From positions 372,001 to 436,000 of the forward strand of contig JAJUPC010000229.1 of assembly GCA_023614405.1 (NCBI GenBank): a stretch of 64,000 nt of DNA, given 5' to 3'. This DNA is from Avena insularis (Eukaryota > Streptophyta > Magnoliopsida > Poales > Poaceae). The notes beneath the pieces were generated by a model that was given only the letters and a program-made list of their open reading frames with translations, was not told the DNA's origin and searched no databases. Every line of letters begins with the position of its first letter. The stretch's first letter is position 1. The position numbers and the translations under genes are program-made. Shown piece by piece: positions 53,641-64,000 of the stretch.

Positions 53641-54640
53641 CAAGGAATATAAGAACTCTAATAAGTATAAAATATGATAGTTCTCCTAATAAAGGTCTTC
53701 TATTGCTATTACCATTGTCGTTTTTATCCTTTCCAGCTACATTCACATGTTTTGGACAATTATCAACATAATGCCTAGGATTGTGACACTGGAAGCATAG
53801 GACTTTTGCTTAGATCCTTCCTCCTTTTTGGCAAGGACATCCCGTCTTGTGGTTCTTCATGCTCTACCTCAACATTTGGAAGCCTTGATCGTTTCCTTGA
53901 GCCAGTTTGGGGAAAATGGGCATTCCTTTCATATGTCGAGTATTGCGAAGTGATGACTTTGGGTGCGGTGTCTAGAGTCTTGAATCCATTCCTTGTATTT
54001 GTCGTGTCCTCGTGGAGCTTCATGAGGTCTTGGCGCATTCCGTCTCTGACTTTTTGATTCAGTTGATGTACCACCGGGTAGAGGTGCATTGAGCGGGGTT
54101 GTGATTGGTCCCTTCGCATAGGAAGAATGTAACTTGAGAGGTGGGACATTCTTCTGATGGGTGCCTTCCTTCATAGTAGGGGCGCTGATCATGATGCTCC
54201 TTGGTGATATGCCCTATTTCTCCACAGGTCGTGCAAGCTAAAAGTTTCGGGACTTCAACTTCTTGGATTTTTGGTATACGAGACGAGATTGAAGTAGAAC
54301 CACTTTAAATTCTTCCTAAGATATCACCCCTTGATGATCATCAATGGTGTGTTGCATTACCCACCAGGTTGGACCGTCGTCCTTTAGGAATTGGGTGGCA
54401 TAATGAAGCATTCTCTTGACTTCAATGTTGGCATCCTTCATTCTTTCTTCAACCTGGAGCATCCACTTCTTTGCATCGGCGTGGCTCTTACGCTTGGTGG
54501 AGTTGAGTTCCTTGTCCTCCTTATTGATATGGTCCATCCGTCGAGTTGACCAAGGTTTAGAGTAGGAACAAATGGAGTATGGAAGAAGAAGAATAACCCA
54601 TACAAGAAATCTTGTTTAGAAAACAGGTTTTTCATTAGCT
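53640..54640 (-). pseudogene. gag: Decayed gag with three zinc-knuckle-like segments
   Basis: Read right to left. A capsid-like stretch around 54537-54250 contains DAKKWMLQVEERMKDANIEV, FLKDDGPTWWVM and GVIS, then a TAG where the family has Trp, then EEFKVVLLQSRL. A deletion and frame change lead straight to a first knuckle, CTTCGEIGHITKEHH (about 54192-54235), whose last Cys is His. A second, FLCEGTNHNPAQC (about 54100), has lost its first Cys, apparently to Phe. Then comes a charged linker (53800-54060; EVEHEEPQDGMSLPKRRKD). A third, CFQCHNPRHYVDNC (about 53755-53796), keeps all four ligands of CX2CX4HX4C. Several stops and frame changes make it non-coding. Three knuckles distinguish this gag from the single-knuckle gag of the host chromovirus. 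Confidence 0.72.
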
Positions 54641-55128
54641 AAGGTAATAAACCATACAAGATAACAAACAATTTGTCCCTTCTATATTTAGCAAAATCTT
54701 ATTCGGGTTTGGTTCCTAATAGGTCACTTGGAATCTTCGAGGCTTCGAGTCTCCAAAAGTATTCGTGCTCTTGATAGTCTTCATGTTCTTCATAATCTTC
54801 AATCTTTCGAGTTCTTCAGTTAATAACATTGATTTAAGGCCTTTGAAGTCTTTAATCTCGTAGCTTCAGTCTTGGAACATCTTTCATAGAGATCTTCAAG
54901 TACCAACTTAATCGAAACATTGAGATGATCTTCTTTGATAAGGTAATCTTGAGAAAAGTTTCTTCTTGAAGTGTGTAGTGGTCATTTTCTAATGTTGAAA
55001 AGAAGAGACTTAAATTTTAAAACCCCAAAGGTAGATGATGAGAAGTATGAGAGTTTTCTGAAATAACTTAGAAAATATTTGTCCTAAGGTTTTTCCATGT
55101 CTAGGGTCACGATCTCTGATCAACTTAT
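54641..55128 (-). other. Leader of the - strand element
   Basis: This lies between the primer site and gag, with no complete gene. On the - strand, about 54820-54720, there is a 37-codon open stretch rich in Glu, Asp and Tyr (EDYEEHEDYQEHEYFWRLEA) without an ATG. Its composition recalls the acidic, tyrosine-rich segments in the LTR of the host chromovirus at 41048 and 42250. Whether it is translated is unknown. Confidence 0.45.
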
Positions 55129-55139
55129 GCTCGATACCA
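55129..55139 (-). other. Primer-binding site of the - strand element
   Basis: On the - strand this reads TGGTATCGAGC, one base after the LTR end. It resembles the initiator-Met site TGGTATCAGAGC with one base missing, a form common in related elements. It fixes the orientation as -. Confidence 0.75.
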
Positions 55140-55140
55140 T

Positions 55141-58100
55141 CTCAGTGACCTCGGAGCAAGTAAGATCCTAAGTCCCTGTGAATAACATGCTAGTCCCTGG
55201 ATCAATAGCTAGCACTCACAGTCGATGAAATATCATGTAAAACACAAGTCTTTATTACATGAATCGCGTAATCCAGAGTTTACGTTATTACAATGAGCGA
55301 TATAAATACAATTTTGGAGTCCCATCAATGCCACGTGCAGGTTGAGTGAAGACCATGATCCTAGCTCACCTTTCAAAGATCTCCAAATTCGCACATGAAA
55401 CGTCGACCAACAAGTTGGGTCAATACTTTGAATGTATTGGCAAATTACACCAAGGAAGGAAAGACTAACTCTACATGCAAGGCTAGTTTAGGCTTTGGAG
55501 TTCATTTGCATAAAGCTAGTTTTCTTAAGTAGAGAAGAGAAGATTGTCCTACTTTGTAAACATTTGCTTAGATAAAATAAGGTCGAGTGGCACACGAGGA
55601 TATTACGCACCAAGTGTCCAAACAACCAAACACTTGGATATTACGCACCAAGCGTCACTTGGATATTACACACCAAGTTTCCCAAAATCCCACCCATTAG
55701 CGATATTATGCACGCCATGGGGTTTCAAAACTTTGTTTTAGAAAAGAGATAGGAAGATCCTTCAGAGGCTCCATCCTTCAGACGCTCATTGTTGTTTTGT
55801 TACCGTGAACACGGCTGATCGATCAGATTGCAATACTCTCGAGAGTTTGTGCACTTTACCCACAATCCACGATCAAGTCCTTTTACAGACAAGACCATGG
55901 CGAGGCTTTCCCTTAGTAGCCCTCTACCTTCGGATCCAACCGTGCCAAGAACCTCCAAATGTTGGTACCGGTGAGGTTTCCCACTAAGTACTAGGCCAAG
56001 ACAGAGCCCATAATGTATTGTGGTTGCTGAAGCGTCAATTCTGAAACATGGCGACTTCTTTGATTCTGGCGGCCGTCCTCCACCAAAAATCACACTCGTT
56101 GACCCGACAACCATTCCGCCCAGAAGAAAACTTAGTTTTATTTTGAAGTGGATTTGAGAAGAAAATTTGCTCTAGAGAGCCTTTATACTTAGAAAAAATC
56201 TTTGTCTTTCGAACCCCCCAACGGTACTTTGTATATATAGCATAGCAAGCAATACTTAGCAAAAACAGGGGTAATCTATTAGGAGGGAAAATCCTAAGTA
56301 TAGAGCTACTCATGGCGTACTACAAAATCATCGCACTTGCAAAATAATACTAAGGAAAAATTCTACTAGAACATCCTACACATGCATACTACAGAATTTT
56401 GAAGATCACATGCATAGAATCAAAACTGGGACGATAATATGAACAAGTGGTGTAACTTGCCTTATATTGATAATATGGGTGTTGATTGTATTTCCCCGTA
56501 GCAATCGCACTCTCCGAACAATCTAATACGAGGACAAGGTAGTTCCAATCAAAACAATTGCAAACATAGCAAACACAACAAGGATGATCGAAAACATGCA
56601 TGATGATTTAACATTACACAATGGGTATAATTAGTTTTATGAATATTAATATGTCATATGATGCATGTATGAGTTCATTTAATGCAATAGGGTACTTGTT
56701 ATTAATAATTACTTGCCAATATAAGGGTTTTGATAGTTCTGTTGTAACGCCTGTTCTAACTGTAGAATTAAATTTGTTTCTTGGGTTTACTGGATAGAGA
56801 ACGTTAATATGAACCAGTAGGCGTTGGATTCACCCTAATCGGAGTTATAGATCTTTTTATATGATTTAAATAGTGTTTAATGGGTTTTAAATGATTCATA
56901 CAGTTTCTGTTGCCTAAAAATCAAACAAAAATTATATATGTAATCTCCAGGGAATTGTGATTTCAGGGACATATTATTTGTAATTTTCTGAACAGTATTT
57001 ATTTCCTTATGAATTTATTACTCTAAATAGGCTATTAAACCATTTAAACCTTCACGGCAAATCCTTAAAGTAAAATGCTGAACTAATTGCATATTGATGA
57101 TCTTTATGGAACCAGCTTTCCATCGGTATATCATTTGTATTTTTGTGACAAGCAATTAATTTGCTATAAATTTAATGATTTATAAAGCCATTAAAACTAA
57201 TTAAATTGCTACGGGTTAAATAATCTGCAAAGGATAGATCCAACCAGATATTATTAAAGTACATTACAGTAGCTTCAATTTGATATATTATTCATATTTT
57301 TCGGAGTTACAGATAATATCCTATGAATTTATTAACCTAAAAGACCATTAAAACTAATTAAATTACTGCAGTAAGCACGTACAGTAAAAGTTGGATCTAT
57401 TCTGATAAGATGATTCTACGTGAAATTATCTTCAATTTGGTATATTATACGCAATTTTTGGACATGGTATGAATTTCTAATGAATTTTACAAGTTAGATC
57501 TATAATATGCAAATTTAAATTCGAACGGAATATTCCAGGGAATATTCCGCTGACTGGACAGGTTGACTTTGCATGCTGACTGGGACTAGATGTTGACCTT
57601 ACGTTGACGTGGCGTTGATGAGGAAGATGACCGGGATGACGACATGGCACGCACCGGTTTGATTGGATCTCGACCGTCTGGATAGGATCCGGTGGCTAGA
57701 AGAAGAGATTGACCCGATTTTGGCTCAGAATAGACAAGAAATAGATCTGTGTTAGAGAGACAAATCCGTAGGTCAAATCGAAAAACTCAGAACATGAAAG
57801 TTGTGGGGAATCATTATTCCTACCTTCTCACCAAAGGAATTTGGATTTGAAGAAACGAGCGCGAGTACATCTTGGATTTACACCGTAAGATCTGAAATAT
57901 TGCGATACGAAATTCTCCGGCTGTGGTGGATGAAAAGAGGTGAGGTTTGTCGGAATTGAAAGATTTCGACGCGATCTTCAACTTTCGTTTTTTTACCAAA
58001 AGCAAACGACGAAGTCTAGATGGGTTAAAAAGCGAAACAAGATTCGGGAATAGGTAGATTCGGGATTTCGAGAATAGAAACTCGTACAGCCGTGGCTCCA

Positions 58101-59031
58101 CGAGTTTATATGGAGATTTAGGATGGTGTAGAGATAGGCCTTGGAGTAGGGAACAAGTATAAACAAACAGAAGTCGATTCGGAGTTGTAGATAAAAATTT
58201 ATAAGAGTTTGAGTAAAGATAGGTCTAGAAAACAGATTTTTGCACGGAAATTAAAGCACTAGATCGATCGTTCTCTATACCCGGTCGTGGCTGGTTCGGT
58301 CGGTCCTTGCTGGGCCGGCCCGTTAGATTTTTTTTTCTTTTTTTTTCTTTTTCTTTTTCTATTTATTTGTTTCCCTCATATCTTTTGCATACGAACTCCA
58401 AATGATATGATTCTTGTTCCTAAATTTTTCTAAAATCGAATAGGTCATTATAGAATCAAATTTGTAATCTTTTTTACTAGTTTGGAAGTAGTGGGTTTAT
58501 AAATCCTTGTATATCTTATTTTATTTATATCTTTATGTGTTTGTATTTATTCCATAACTTTTTCATACTAGCTCCAAATGAGCTCAATTTTGTTTCTAAA
58601 ATTTCGTAGTATTAATTGGATCTCTTTAGGCTATGATTTAGCAATAATTTATGCCTTAGAATTGTGGGTTTTAATAAGTCAATTTAATTACCCTTAGAAA
58701 CATTTGGGCGAATCAACTATAGGATTTAGATACCAGGATTTGGATTTAGTTTGTGAGAACTTTGCATGGATGAAATGCATATGAATGCTTCATGATTTTC
58801 ATTTTGAAATCTTGCACACCAATTCTACAATCCATAATCAATCCATGCCCTTTTGCCTATATGGCTACTTAGGTCTTAACAAAAGAATATAAGATTTTGA
58901 ATTCAAGGTTGAGAGGATTTTCTATTCAAAAAGTTTCTTCTCTTTGAGAATTTTCAACAAAGTCAAACAATCAATCAATCTTATTTATTTGTTTCACATT
59001 CCAAAAATTAGGAGAATTTTGGGATGTGACA
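55141..59031 (-). mobile_element. 5' LTR of the - strand element (3891 bp)
   Basis: This is the promoter-bearing copy, transcribed leftward. The - strand start TGTCACATCCC (ending 59031) is intact. The other end reads CACTGAG where the partner LTR has CACTACA, so its last three bases differ. It carries tttata (TATAAA on the - strand) at 58105-58110, and its T-rich run at about 58327-58365 is longer than in the partner copy. The edge hairpin repeats recur at about 55595-55715. No gene. Confidence 0.9.
58105..58110 (-). promoter_or_regulatory. TATA box of the - strand element
   Basis: On the - strand the sequence is CATATAAACTCGTGG, a good plant TATA context, about 0.9 kb from the LTR start. 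The partner LTR reads CCTATAAACTCGTGG at the same place. It would drive transcription leftward through the gag remnant. Confidence 0.6.
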
Positions 59032-59036
59032 CACCA
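59032..59036. repeat. Target site duplication CACCA, right copy
   Basis: It directly follows the LTR end GATGTGACA and matches 48098-48102. The chromodomain codons continue from here. Confidence 0.9.
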
Positions 59037-59152
59037 GGACCAGGAGTATCAAGTTTCTCAAGATTTAGTGGAGCAACCATACCGAGGAGGAAGCCACTTG
59101 GGAGCGCGAAGATTATATTAGGATAGAGTTCCCAGATCTCTTTAGTTCCTAG
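59037..59152 (+). pseudogene. Chromodomain end of the chromovirus integrase
   Basis: This is the remainder of pol after the nested insertion. The frame reads RSIKFLKI, then a TAG at 59066-59068 (probably CAG, Gln, before), then WSNHTEEEATWERED and IEFPDLFSS to the natural stop TAG at 59150-59152. The W-x-N-H...EEATWE pattern is the chromodomain found after integrase in chromoviruses, thought to guide insertion by binding histone marks. The first strand (REVPIRILEE) lies on the far side of the insertion, just before 48103. Confidence 0.85.
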
Positions 59153-59186
59153 TTTTCTTTGTAAATATCAGGACGAGATTTTTTTT

Positions 59187-59199
59187 AATGGGGGAGGTT
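59187..59199 (+). other. Polypurine tract of the chromovirus
   Basis: aatgggggaggtt lies immediately before the TGTAACATCCC start of the 3' LTR. It is the expected plus-strand primer site and confirms the + orientation. Confidence 0.85.
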
Positions 59200-62100
59200 T
59201 GTAACATCCCAAAACTTTAATCCAAGGTTATCAAGATCAAATCATCCAAAAATAGGGTTAACAAAAACTTTTCCAAATTTAAAATGAAAGCATTCATATG
59301 TGTGTGCATTTAAAATAGGAGTTGAATTGAAGTGCCTTGTTTAAGTGATCCAATGCTTGTAAAATGTTTCCTAGGTGAATTAAACATCATCTAAGTCATT
59401 GCTAAACTTTTCCCAAAAAAAATAACTCAAAATGAATATTTGAAGTAAATGGTCATTTGGCCAAATTAACTCTCATGCCTACTTTGGCCATTCCTAGTAC
59501 TCAAAACTTAACAGAAACATGTGTGGATCTTTACACCCCTTGCTAGTACACATAATGAGGTACCAAGGCCCACCTTGTGATCTGCAAAAATCTTTCAAAT
59601 GCTAATTTTAAATGACAGTTCAAAATTGAATCTATTTCATATGGTAAGATCCCACTTTTTCAAAAACTTTTCAAACAAGCTCCACTTTCAAAACCCTTGC
59701 AACCAAAGACTACCTAGCACTAGTGGAGAACACCCAAAAATTTTGAAACCAAAATTCAAAAGTTTATTTCTTGCGGTCATTTAATCAAACACTTGGCAGG
59801 CAGGTTTAAACTCTAAATCATAGCTCACTGTTATGCACAGGGTTTTGCCCCCATTTGATCTCCATTTAATCCCTCTGTCCCCTCTTGGTCTAACCAGGCC
59901 CTTAGCAACCCTCCCCTTGTCCCTAGCCACCATGCCATGCCAACCCGAGGACGTGCTCGCCGCCCAAACCTTGCCCCACTGCAGCAGACCACTCCCCCCT
60001 CCCTCGCCATGTCTAGGAGGTAGCTAGGAGCTCACCTCCACCCTCTGTCCCCTGCCCGAGCCGAGCCTCGCCGTGGACCACCGAGGAAAGCCCGCGCCTA
60101 GTGACACCGCACCATCCCGAGCATGCGCCAGAGCACCGCACCCGGCATGCATGCACAGACCGCCGCTCGAGCGCAGCCCGCGCCCACCGCTCTACCATGA
60201 CCCAGGGAACACCCCAGACACCCACGTTCGCCGCCCAACGCACCATAGCCCCCGCTTGCTGTGGACGTTGCTGCTTTTGCCGCTTAGAGCGCCAGCTCGC
60301 CCCGACCGCATGCCACCGCCCCTACACTCGGATTCACTTCCTAGAGAACCTCCAGGAGACCGATGTCGATCGCCACCCTCCGCCATGCCTCTAGACGGCC
60401 GTAGCCATGTCGCCACCGTCGCCTGCCCATCCCGGCCTCACTATAAACCTCACTCCCACCTCACACGCACTCCACCCACCTCTCACTGAACCTCACCCAC
60501 CTCTAGGCCGAGCTGCTTGCAGGGAGGAAAGAGGCACCCCAAGCTCGCCTTGCCCTCGACCACCAGTTCATTTGCCCAAGCGGGACCCCCCTGTCAGCTA
60601 AGCCCCGTTCCACGGAGCACCACTGGGCCGGCCCAAGTTCTTTCATGTGCTATCCCAACCATTCAAATCTAGATTTTTCTTTTTAAGTTGAATCTAGTTT
60701 CTGTCCACTAGTTTAAAATTCAATTCTGGGAGTTTTATAAATCTAAATTGCATGAAACCAATTTTGTCTGAAAGGTATTGAAATGATCTATCCAAGCCCG
60801 TTGGATTTAATTCAATTAGAGTTATAGATCTCTCCTAATAAAAATAACAAAACAGAAGCATTTGCACCTTGCAACATTTTTATAAAATCAACCAAGATAG
60901 CTTTTGAGTTGATTCCACCTCTAAAAAATCACATTTCACCATATCTATCTAAATATGTAATAATATTAAGGTTTACTTGCAGTGAATTTGGACTAGTACC
61001 AAAATAATGCTATATAGGCATTTCTAGTCACTTTAAATCATTAAATAATAAACTTAAACCAAAGTAATTATGATCCAACCTTTAAATCTCATTCCCACAT
61101 GTTAGAATATGTGGTGATGACATGTGTCAACATGATCCCATATTTTAAGTGGTGAATATTAAATGTTAGTTAAAGTTTTCAATGAGTAGAAATTACTTTT
61201 CTAAATTAAAGAGAATGAAACTATTGAATTAAACTTGTGATGATAATAGATCATCAATTGTGTGTCTTAGAATGCTATCTAGCCTAGTTAAGTATTGTTT
61301 GGTGATTGTGTACTCCGTATGTATTTATAGAAGATAGTACCGACCAAGCTTACGAGGAGGAGGAGTGTTATCAAGACGAAGACGAAGAAAACTTCAACCA
61401 CTGCACCAACCAAGGCAAGCCACCATTAACAGTGTAAGCTACCATTAGCAAGCTAGGATTGAACTAGATGGTTTAACAAAGATGCTTAGAGCATGCCTTG
61501 ATTATACCACTTTGACTAGTATTTACCCCAAGTATTATTTTTAAGATTTACTTCCTTTACTTTACCCAAGTTCTTTACTTGTTTTGAAGGTAGCATAAAA
61601 AGTATAAAAATTGACCTATTTAGATAACTTTAGATGTCATTCTACGACATGAGATTGAACCCATCACTTCCACTTTAGTGAACACTCTTAACTTCGTAGT
61701 TTAAGGTAGATCAAAACTTGAGTCACTTTAGTGGGAGAGGTTTGAGCTGAGGATACCTCTCATGATATCCACCTATGTAGTGCTCAAGATGACTGATGGT
61801 CATGGTTGGGAGGCCATGCTCATAGGAGAGGTGCTTATACTAGGGTGTGTAAAGGGAAAGTTATGTTTGATTATCTGCATACTAATTATGATGATTCAGC
61901 ATTATCCCTGACAGATGGATCGAATCTTGTGGCGAAAGTGTACCACCTCTGTAGAGTGTCAAACTATTCGAATAGCCGCGTCCGCGGTTATAGACAGTTG
62001 GAATGGCCATACTGTTTCGTTGTCAGATATTTTCCAAATAACTTGAAATGAATAATGAACTTTGACTTGACCACAACAGGGTTGTGTTTATGATAATAGC

Positions 62101-62597
62101 TTCCCAACTTAAGTGATTCTAGAACTTTACTTTATCTTTCTTTGCTTCAAAACTCAGCTTAGGTTTCAAACTTAACTTTATAGTTAAACTTAGATTTAGC
62201 ACTTTAACTTAGACCTATAGTACCTGTTAATAGTAGTTTGCGAGTACTTAAAGAGTACTCATGGCTTTTGTCCCTGGCTATTCTCATGGCCAGACTATGA
62301 AGGAGACTATCAAGATGATGGCCAACAGGATGGCTATGATAACTAGGACTACTGCCTCCGTCAGCATTGCTTGTGCCCCTGAAGATGGACCCCACCGCTA
62401 CGCTTATCTTTTATTTCTGCTCCTTGTTGTATTAATGACTGGATCATGAGATCCTTATTTGTGTAAGACCTTATGTATGGTTTGTAATGGATGGTGTACT
62501 GTGATATCCAATCCGTTATGTCTCGCAAAAATGGTAATCCTGGGATTGCGAGGTATGGAATAACGGGCATCTGGGATTAAAAATCCGGGTGTTGATA
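59200..62597 (+). mobile_element. Chromovirus 3' LTR (3398 bp)
   Basis: It begins TGTAACATCCC and ends GGGTGTTGATA; the terminal CA has become TA. It is 489 bp shorter than the 5' LTR. About 250 bp corresponding to 41474-41723 are absent at 61731, and the region matching 40035-40345 is reduced to a short, altered stretch near 60507-60580. Base changes are frequent in some parts (roughly 10% near 60770-60850 by eye) and rare in others. The TATA region near 60441 is weakened. The proline-rich frames at 60073-60489 are not genes. Confidence 0.92.
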
Positions 62598-62602
62598 GAC
62601 GA
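62598..62602. repeat. Target site duplication GACGA, right copy
   Basis: It directly follows the 3' LTR and matches 38699-38703. Athila sequence resumes after it. Confidence 0.93.
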
Positions 62603-62801
62603 GCACATCAAGATTTTCTGGCGTCGTTGTCGGGGAGTCAAGGACATCTTCACAAGGGGAGTCCCTCATAACCAATCTCTTTACTTTTATGTTTTTGTTT
62701 TGCTTAGTTTTCTTTTTGCTTTGTTTGCTTGTTTTGTTTTTCAAAAAACACAAAAAAAATTAGTTCTACAAGTTTGCTTTCTTATTTGAAAACCCAAAAA
62801 A
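62603..62801 (+). other. Athila LTR end, primer-binding site and leader
   Basis: gcacatcaag finishes the LTR region. TGGCGTCGTTGTCGGGG at 62619-62635 is the tRNA-Asp-type primer site with two C-to-T changes from the usual TGGCGCCGTTGCCGGGG. A T-rich leader of about 165 bp follows up to the gag ATG at 62802. The chromovirus therefore landed about 16 bases before the primer site. Confidence 0.85.
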
Positions 62802-64000
62802 ATGACTACTCTTGAAAACACTAAGTTGTGTGACTTCACTAGCACCAACAACAATGATTTTATGAGCACACCTATTGCTACACCTGTGGCTGAAAATACT
62901 TTCTTTGAGATAAAACCTGCTTTGCTCAATCTTGTTATGATAGAACAATTTTCTGGTATTGGTAATGAAGATGTTGTTTCCCATCTAAATAACTTTCTTG
63001 AACTTTGTGAGATGCAAAAGCATAGGGATATAAATGGTGATATTATTAAACTGAAATTGTTTCCTTTCTCTTTGAGAGGAAAAGCTAAAGAATAGTTGAA
63101 TTCCTTAACTAGGAATAGTATTGATTCTTGGACTAAATGCAAAGATTCTTTTATTGGAACGTACTATCCTCCTGCTAGAATTATATCCATGAGAAGTGAG
63201 TTAATGAAGTTTAAACAACTTGATAATGAGCATGTTGCTCAAGCTTGGGAAAGAATGAAATCTTTGGTAAAGAATTGTCCCACTCATGGACTGACTGCTT
63301 GGATGATCATCCAAACCTTTTATGCAGAATTGAACTATTCTTCAAGGAACCTATTGGATTCTGCTGCTGGAGGTACCTTTATGACCATCACTTTGGGTGC
63401 TGCAACAAAACTTTTGGACAATATGATGGTTAATTATTCTGAATGGCATACTGAGAGAGCTCCACAAGGTAAGAAGGTAAATTCTGTTGAGGAAACCTCC
63501 TCCTTGAGTGATAAAATTGATATTATTATGTCTATGCTTGTTAATGGGAAAGCCCATATTGATCCAAATAATGTTCCTTTGGCTTCTTTGGTTGCTCAAG
63601 AAGAGCAAGTTGATGTGAACTTCATAAGAAATAACAATTTTGGCAACAATGCTTATGGTAATAACAATTATAGGCCCTACCCTCCTAATAATACTTATGG
63701 CTATAATGGTAAACCTGGATTACCTAGTGAAGGAAGAATTTTAGAAGTTGAAAGAGCCACTAAAAACTTCATGTAAATGCAATATGACCAAAATAAACTA
63801 TTCACTAAAAATATGGAGGAACAATCTATCATTTTGAAGAACATTAGCCATCAACTTGAGAGTCTAAATAGGGAAATCCCTAGTTTACAATTGAAACTCT
63901 CTAATGTTGAAAGAAATATATCATCTTTGTCTGAAGCTCAATCTTCATTGGTTAATAAAATGGCTGCTAAACCTGAAACTAATGAGAACCCCTTTGCAGC
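62802..64000 (+). pseudogene. gag: Athila-like gag, two nonsense codons, continues past the window
   Basis: This is the capsid protein of the outer element. One frame runs from ATG at 62802 to the window edge (about 399 codons), interrupted only by TAG at 63093-63095 and TAA at 63774-63776. The N-terminal arm is Asn/Thr-rich. The capsid domain, about residues 45-215, shows QFSGIGNEDVVSHLNNFLEL, LFPFSLRGKAKE, then the TAG where the family has Trp, and DSWTKCKDSFIGTYYPPARI and AQAWERMKSLVKNCPTHGL. The second stop, between NFM and MQYDQNK, fits Gln (CAA) changed to TAA. An Asn/Tyr/Gly-rich stretch near 63630-63710 and a coiled-coil-like tail (LKNISHQLESLNREI) follow. Both stops fit C-to-T or G-to-A change. 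The frame is otherwise well kept. Confidence 0.88.

Larger units (their letters stand above)
48103..59031 (-). mobile_element. Non-autonomous gag-only LTR retrotransposon (TR-GAG-like)
   Basis: Two direct LTRs of about 3.9 kb (48103-51981 and 55141-59031) enclose only about 3.16 kb. Read on the - strand, the LTR begins TGTCACATCCCAAAATTC. The primer site is at 55129-55139 and the polypurine tract is next to 51982. The interior holds a decayed gag (about 53640-54640) and no trace of protease, RT, RNase H or integrase. Published TR-GAG elements have this plan and must use the enzymes of a partner; the LTR ends and Met primer suggest a chromovirus partner. Alternatively, pol was deleted from this copy alone. 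The CACCA duplication shows that it entered as a unit. Confidence 0.88.
38704..62597 (+). mobile_element. Ty3/gypsy chromovirus, probably Tekay clade, nested and degenerate
   Basis: A complete but dead element bounded by LTRs at 38704-42590 and 59200-62597 and a GACGA duplication. Internal order on the + strand is primer site, leader, extra ORF, gag with one zinc knuckle, protease, RT, RNase H, integrase and a C-terminal chromodomain, then a polypurine tract. The TGTAACATCCC LTR start, the initiator-Met primer site and the chromodomain after integrase place it among chromoviruses; Tekay is the best guess from protein style. It contains a second element at 48103-59031. Without that insertion it would be about 13 kb, of which over 7 kb is LTR. 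Confidence 0.92.
37151..64000 (+). mobile_element. Athila-like Ty3/gypsy retrotransposon, 5' part, interrupted
   Basis: The outermost element of the nest. Its 5' LTR (37151-38703) is cut by the chromovirus insertion and resumes at 62603, just before the primer-binding site. A leader and a gag frame follow to the window edge. Joining 38703 to 62603 across one GACGA copy gives a continuous LTR end followed by a tRNA-Asp-type primer site. That arrangement, and the gag type, are what place it in the Athila group of grass elements. PR, RT, IN and the 3' LTR must lie beyond 64000. The start of the LTR is missing or ambiguous because the satellite abuts it directly. Confidence 0.82.

Noticed and set aside
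53806..54057. + strand frame of 83 codons opposite the gag remnant
   Set aside because: It is the antisense shadow of the - strand gag segment.
60073..60489. 138-codon frame in the 3' LTR
   Set aside because: The same GC-rich LTR region as 39425-39886, not conserved as a frame between the two copies.
1..64000. Host genes, tRNA or rRNA genes
   Set aside because: No exon-like frames outside the elements, and no tRNA or rRNA motifs were recognised. The only tRNA-like matches are the short primer-binding sites.

Overview
This is plant nuclear DNA, almost certainly from a grass and probably a cool-season (Pooideae) one. The retrotransposon families, their primer-binding sites and the look of the outer LTR are those of large cereal genomes; the species cannot be named from the window. 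No ordinary host gene, rRNA, tRNA or CRISPR was found. The window is heterochromatin: a long satellite array next to three LTR retrotransposons nested inside one another.

Region 1 (1-37150) is one uninterrupted head-to-tail satellite array that runs off the left edge. It is built from two monomer length classes, 48 bp (types A and C) and 39 bp (types B and D), arranged in higher-order units such as A-B-C (135 bp) and A-B-C-D (174 bp). Occasional 49-bp and 40-bp variants act as punctuation. Blocks of about 0.9 to 2.9 kb are repeated with private variants, the mark of unequal exchange. The consensus contains no CG dinucleotide, and every C monomer carries an 8-bp inverted repeat.

Region 2 (37151-38703, resuming at 62603-64000) is an Athila-like Ty3/gypsy element on the + strand. 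Its LTR starts abruptly at the satellite junction. It continues after the nested insertion with a tRNA-Asp-type primer-binding site and a gag frame holding two nonsense codons, and it runs off the right edge.

Region 3 (38704-62597) is a + strand chromovirus, probably Tekay clade, inserted near the 3' end of the Athila LTR with target duplication GACGA. It has unusually long LTRs (3887 and 3398 bp), an initiator-Met primer site, an extra ORF before gag, gag, protease, reverse transcriptase, RNase H, integrase and a C-terminal chromodomain. All are broken by stops, frameshifts and a gag deletion, and active-site residues are lost in protease and integrase.

Region 4 (48103-59031) is a - strand element inserted into the chromodomain codons of region 3, with target duplication CACCA. 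It has 3.9-kb LTRs and only about 3.2 kb of interior, which holds a decayed gag with three zinc-knuckle-like segments and no pol. It fits a non-autonomous, gag-only (TR-GAG-like) element. Nesting gives the order of arrival: Athila first, then the chromovirus, then the gag-only element. By eye the LTR pair of the last looks more alike than that of the chromovirus, which agrees. Identities were not computed.
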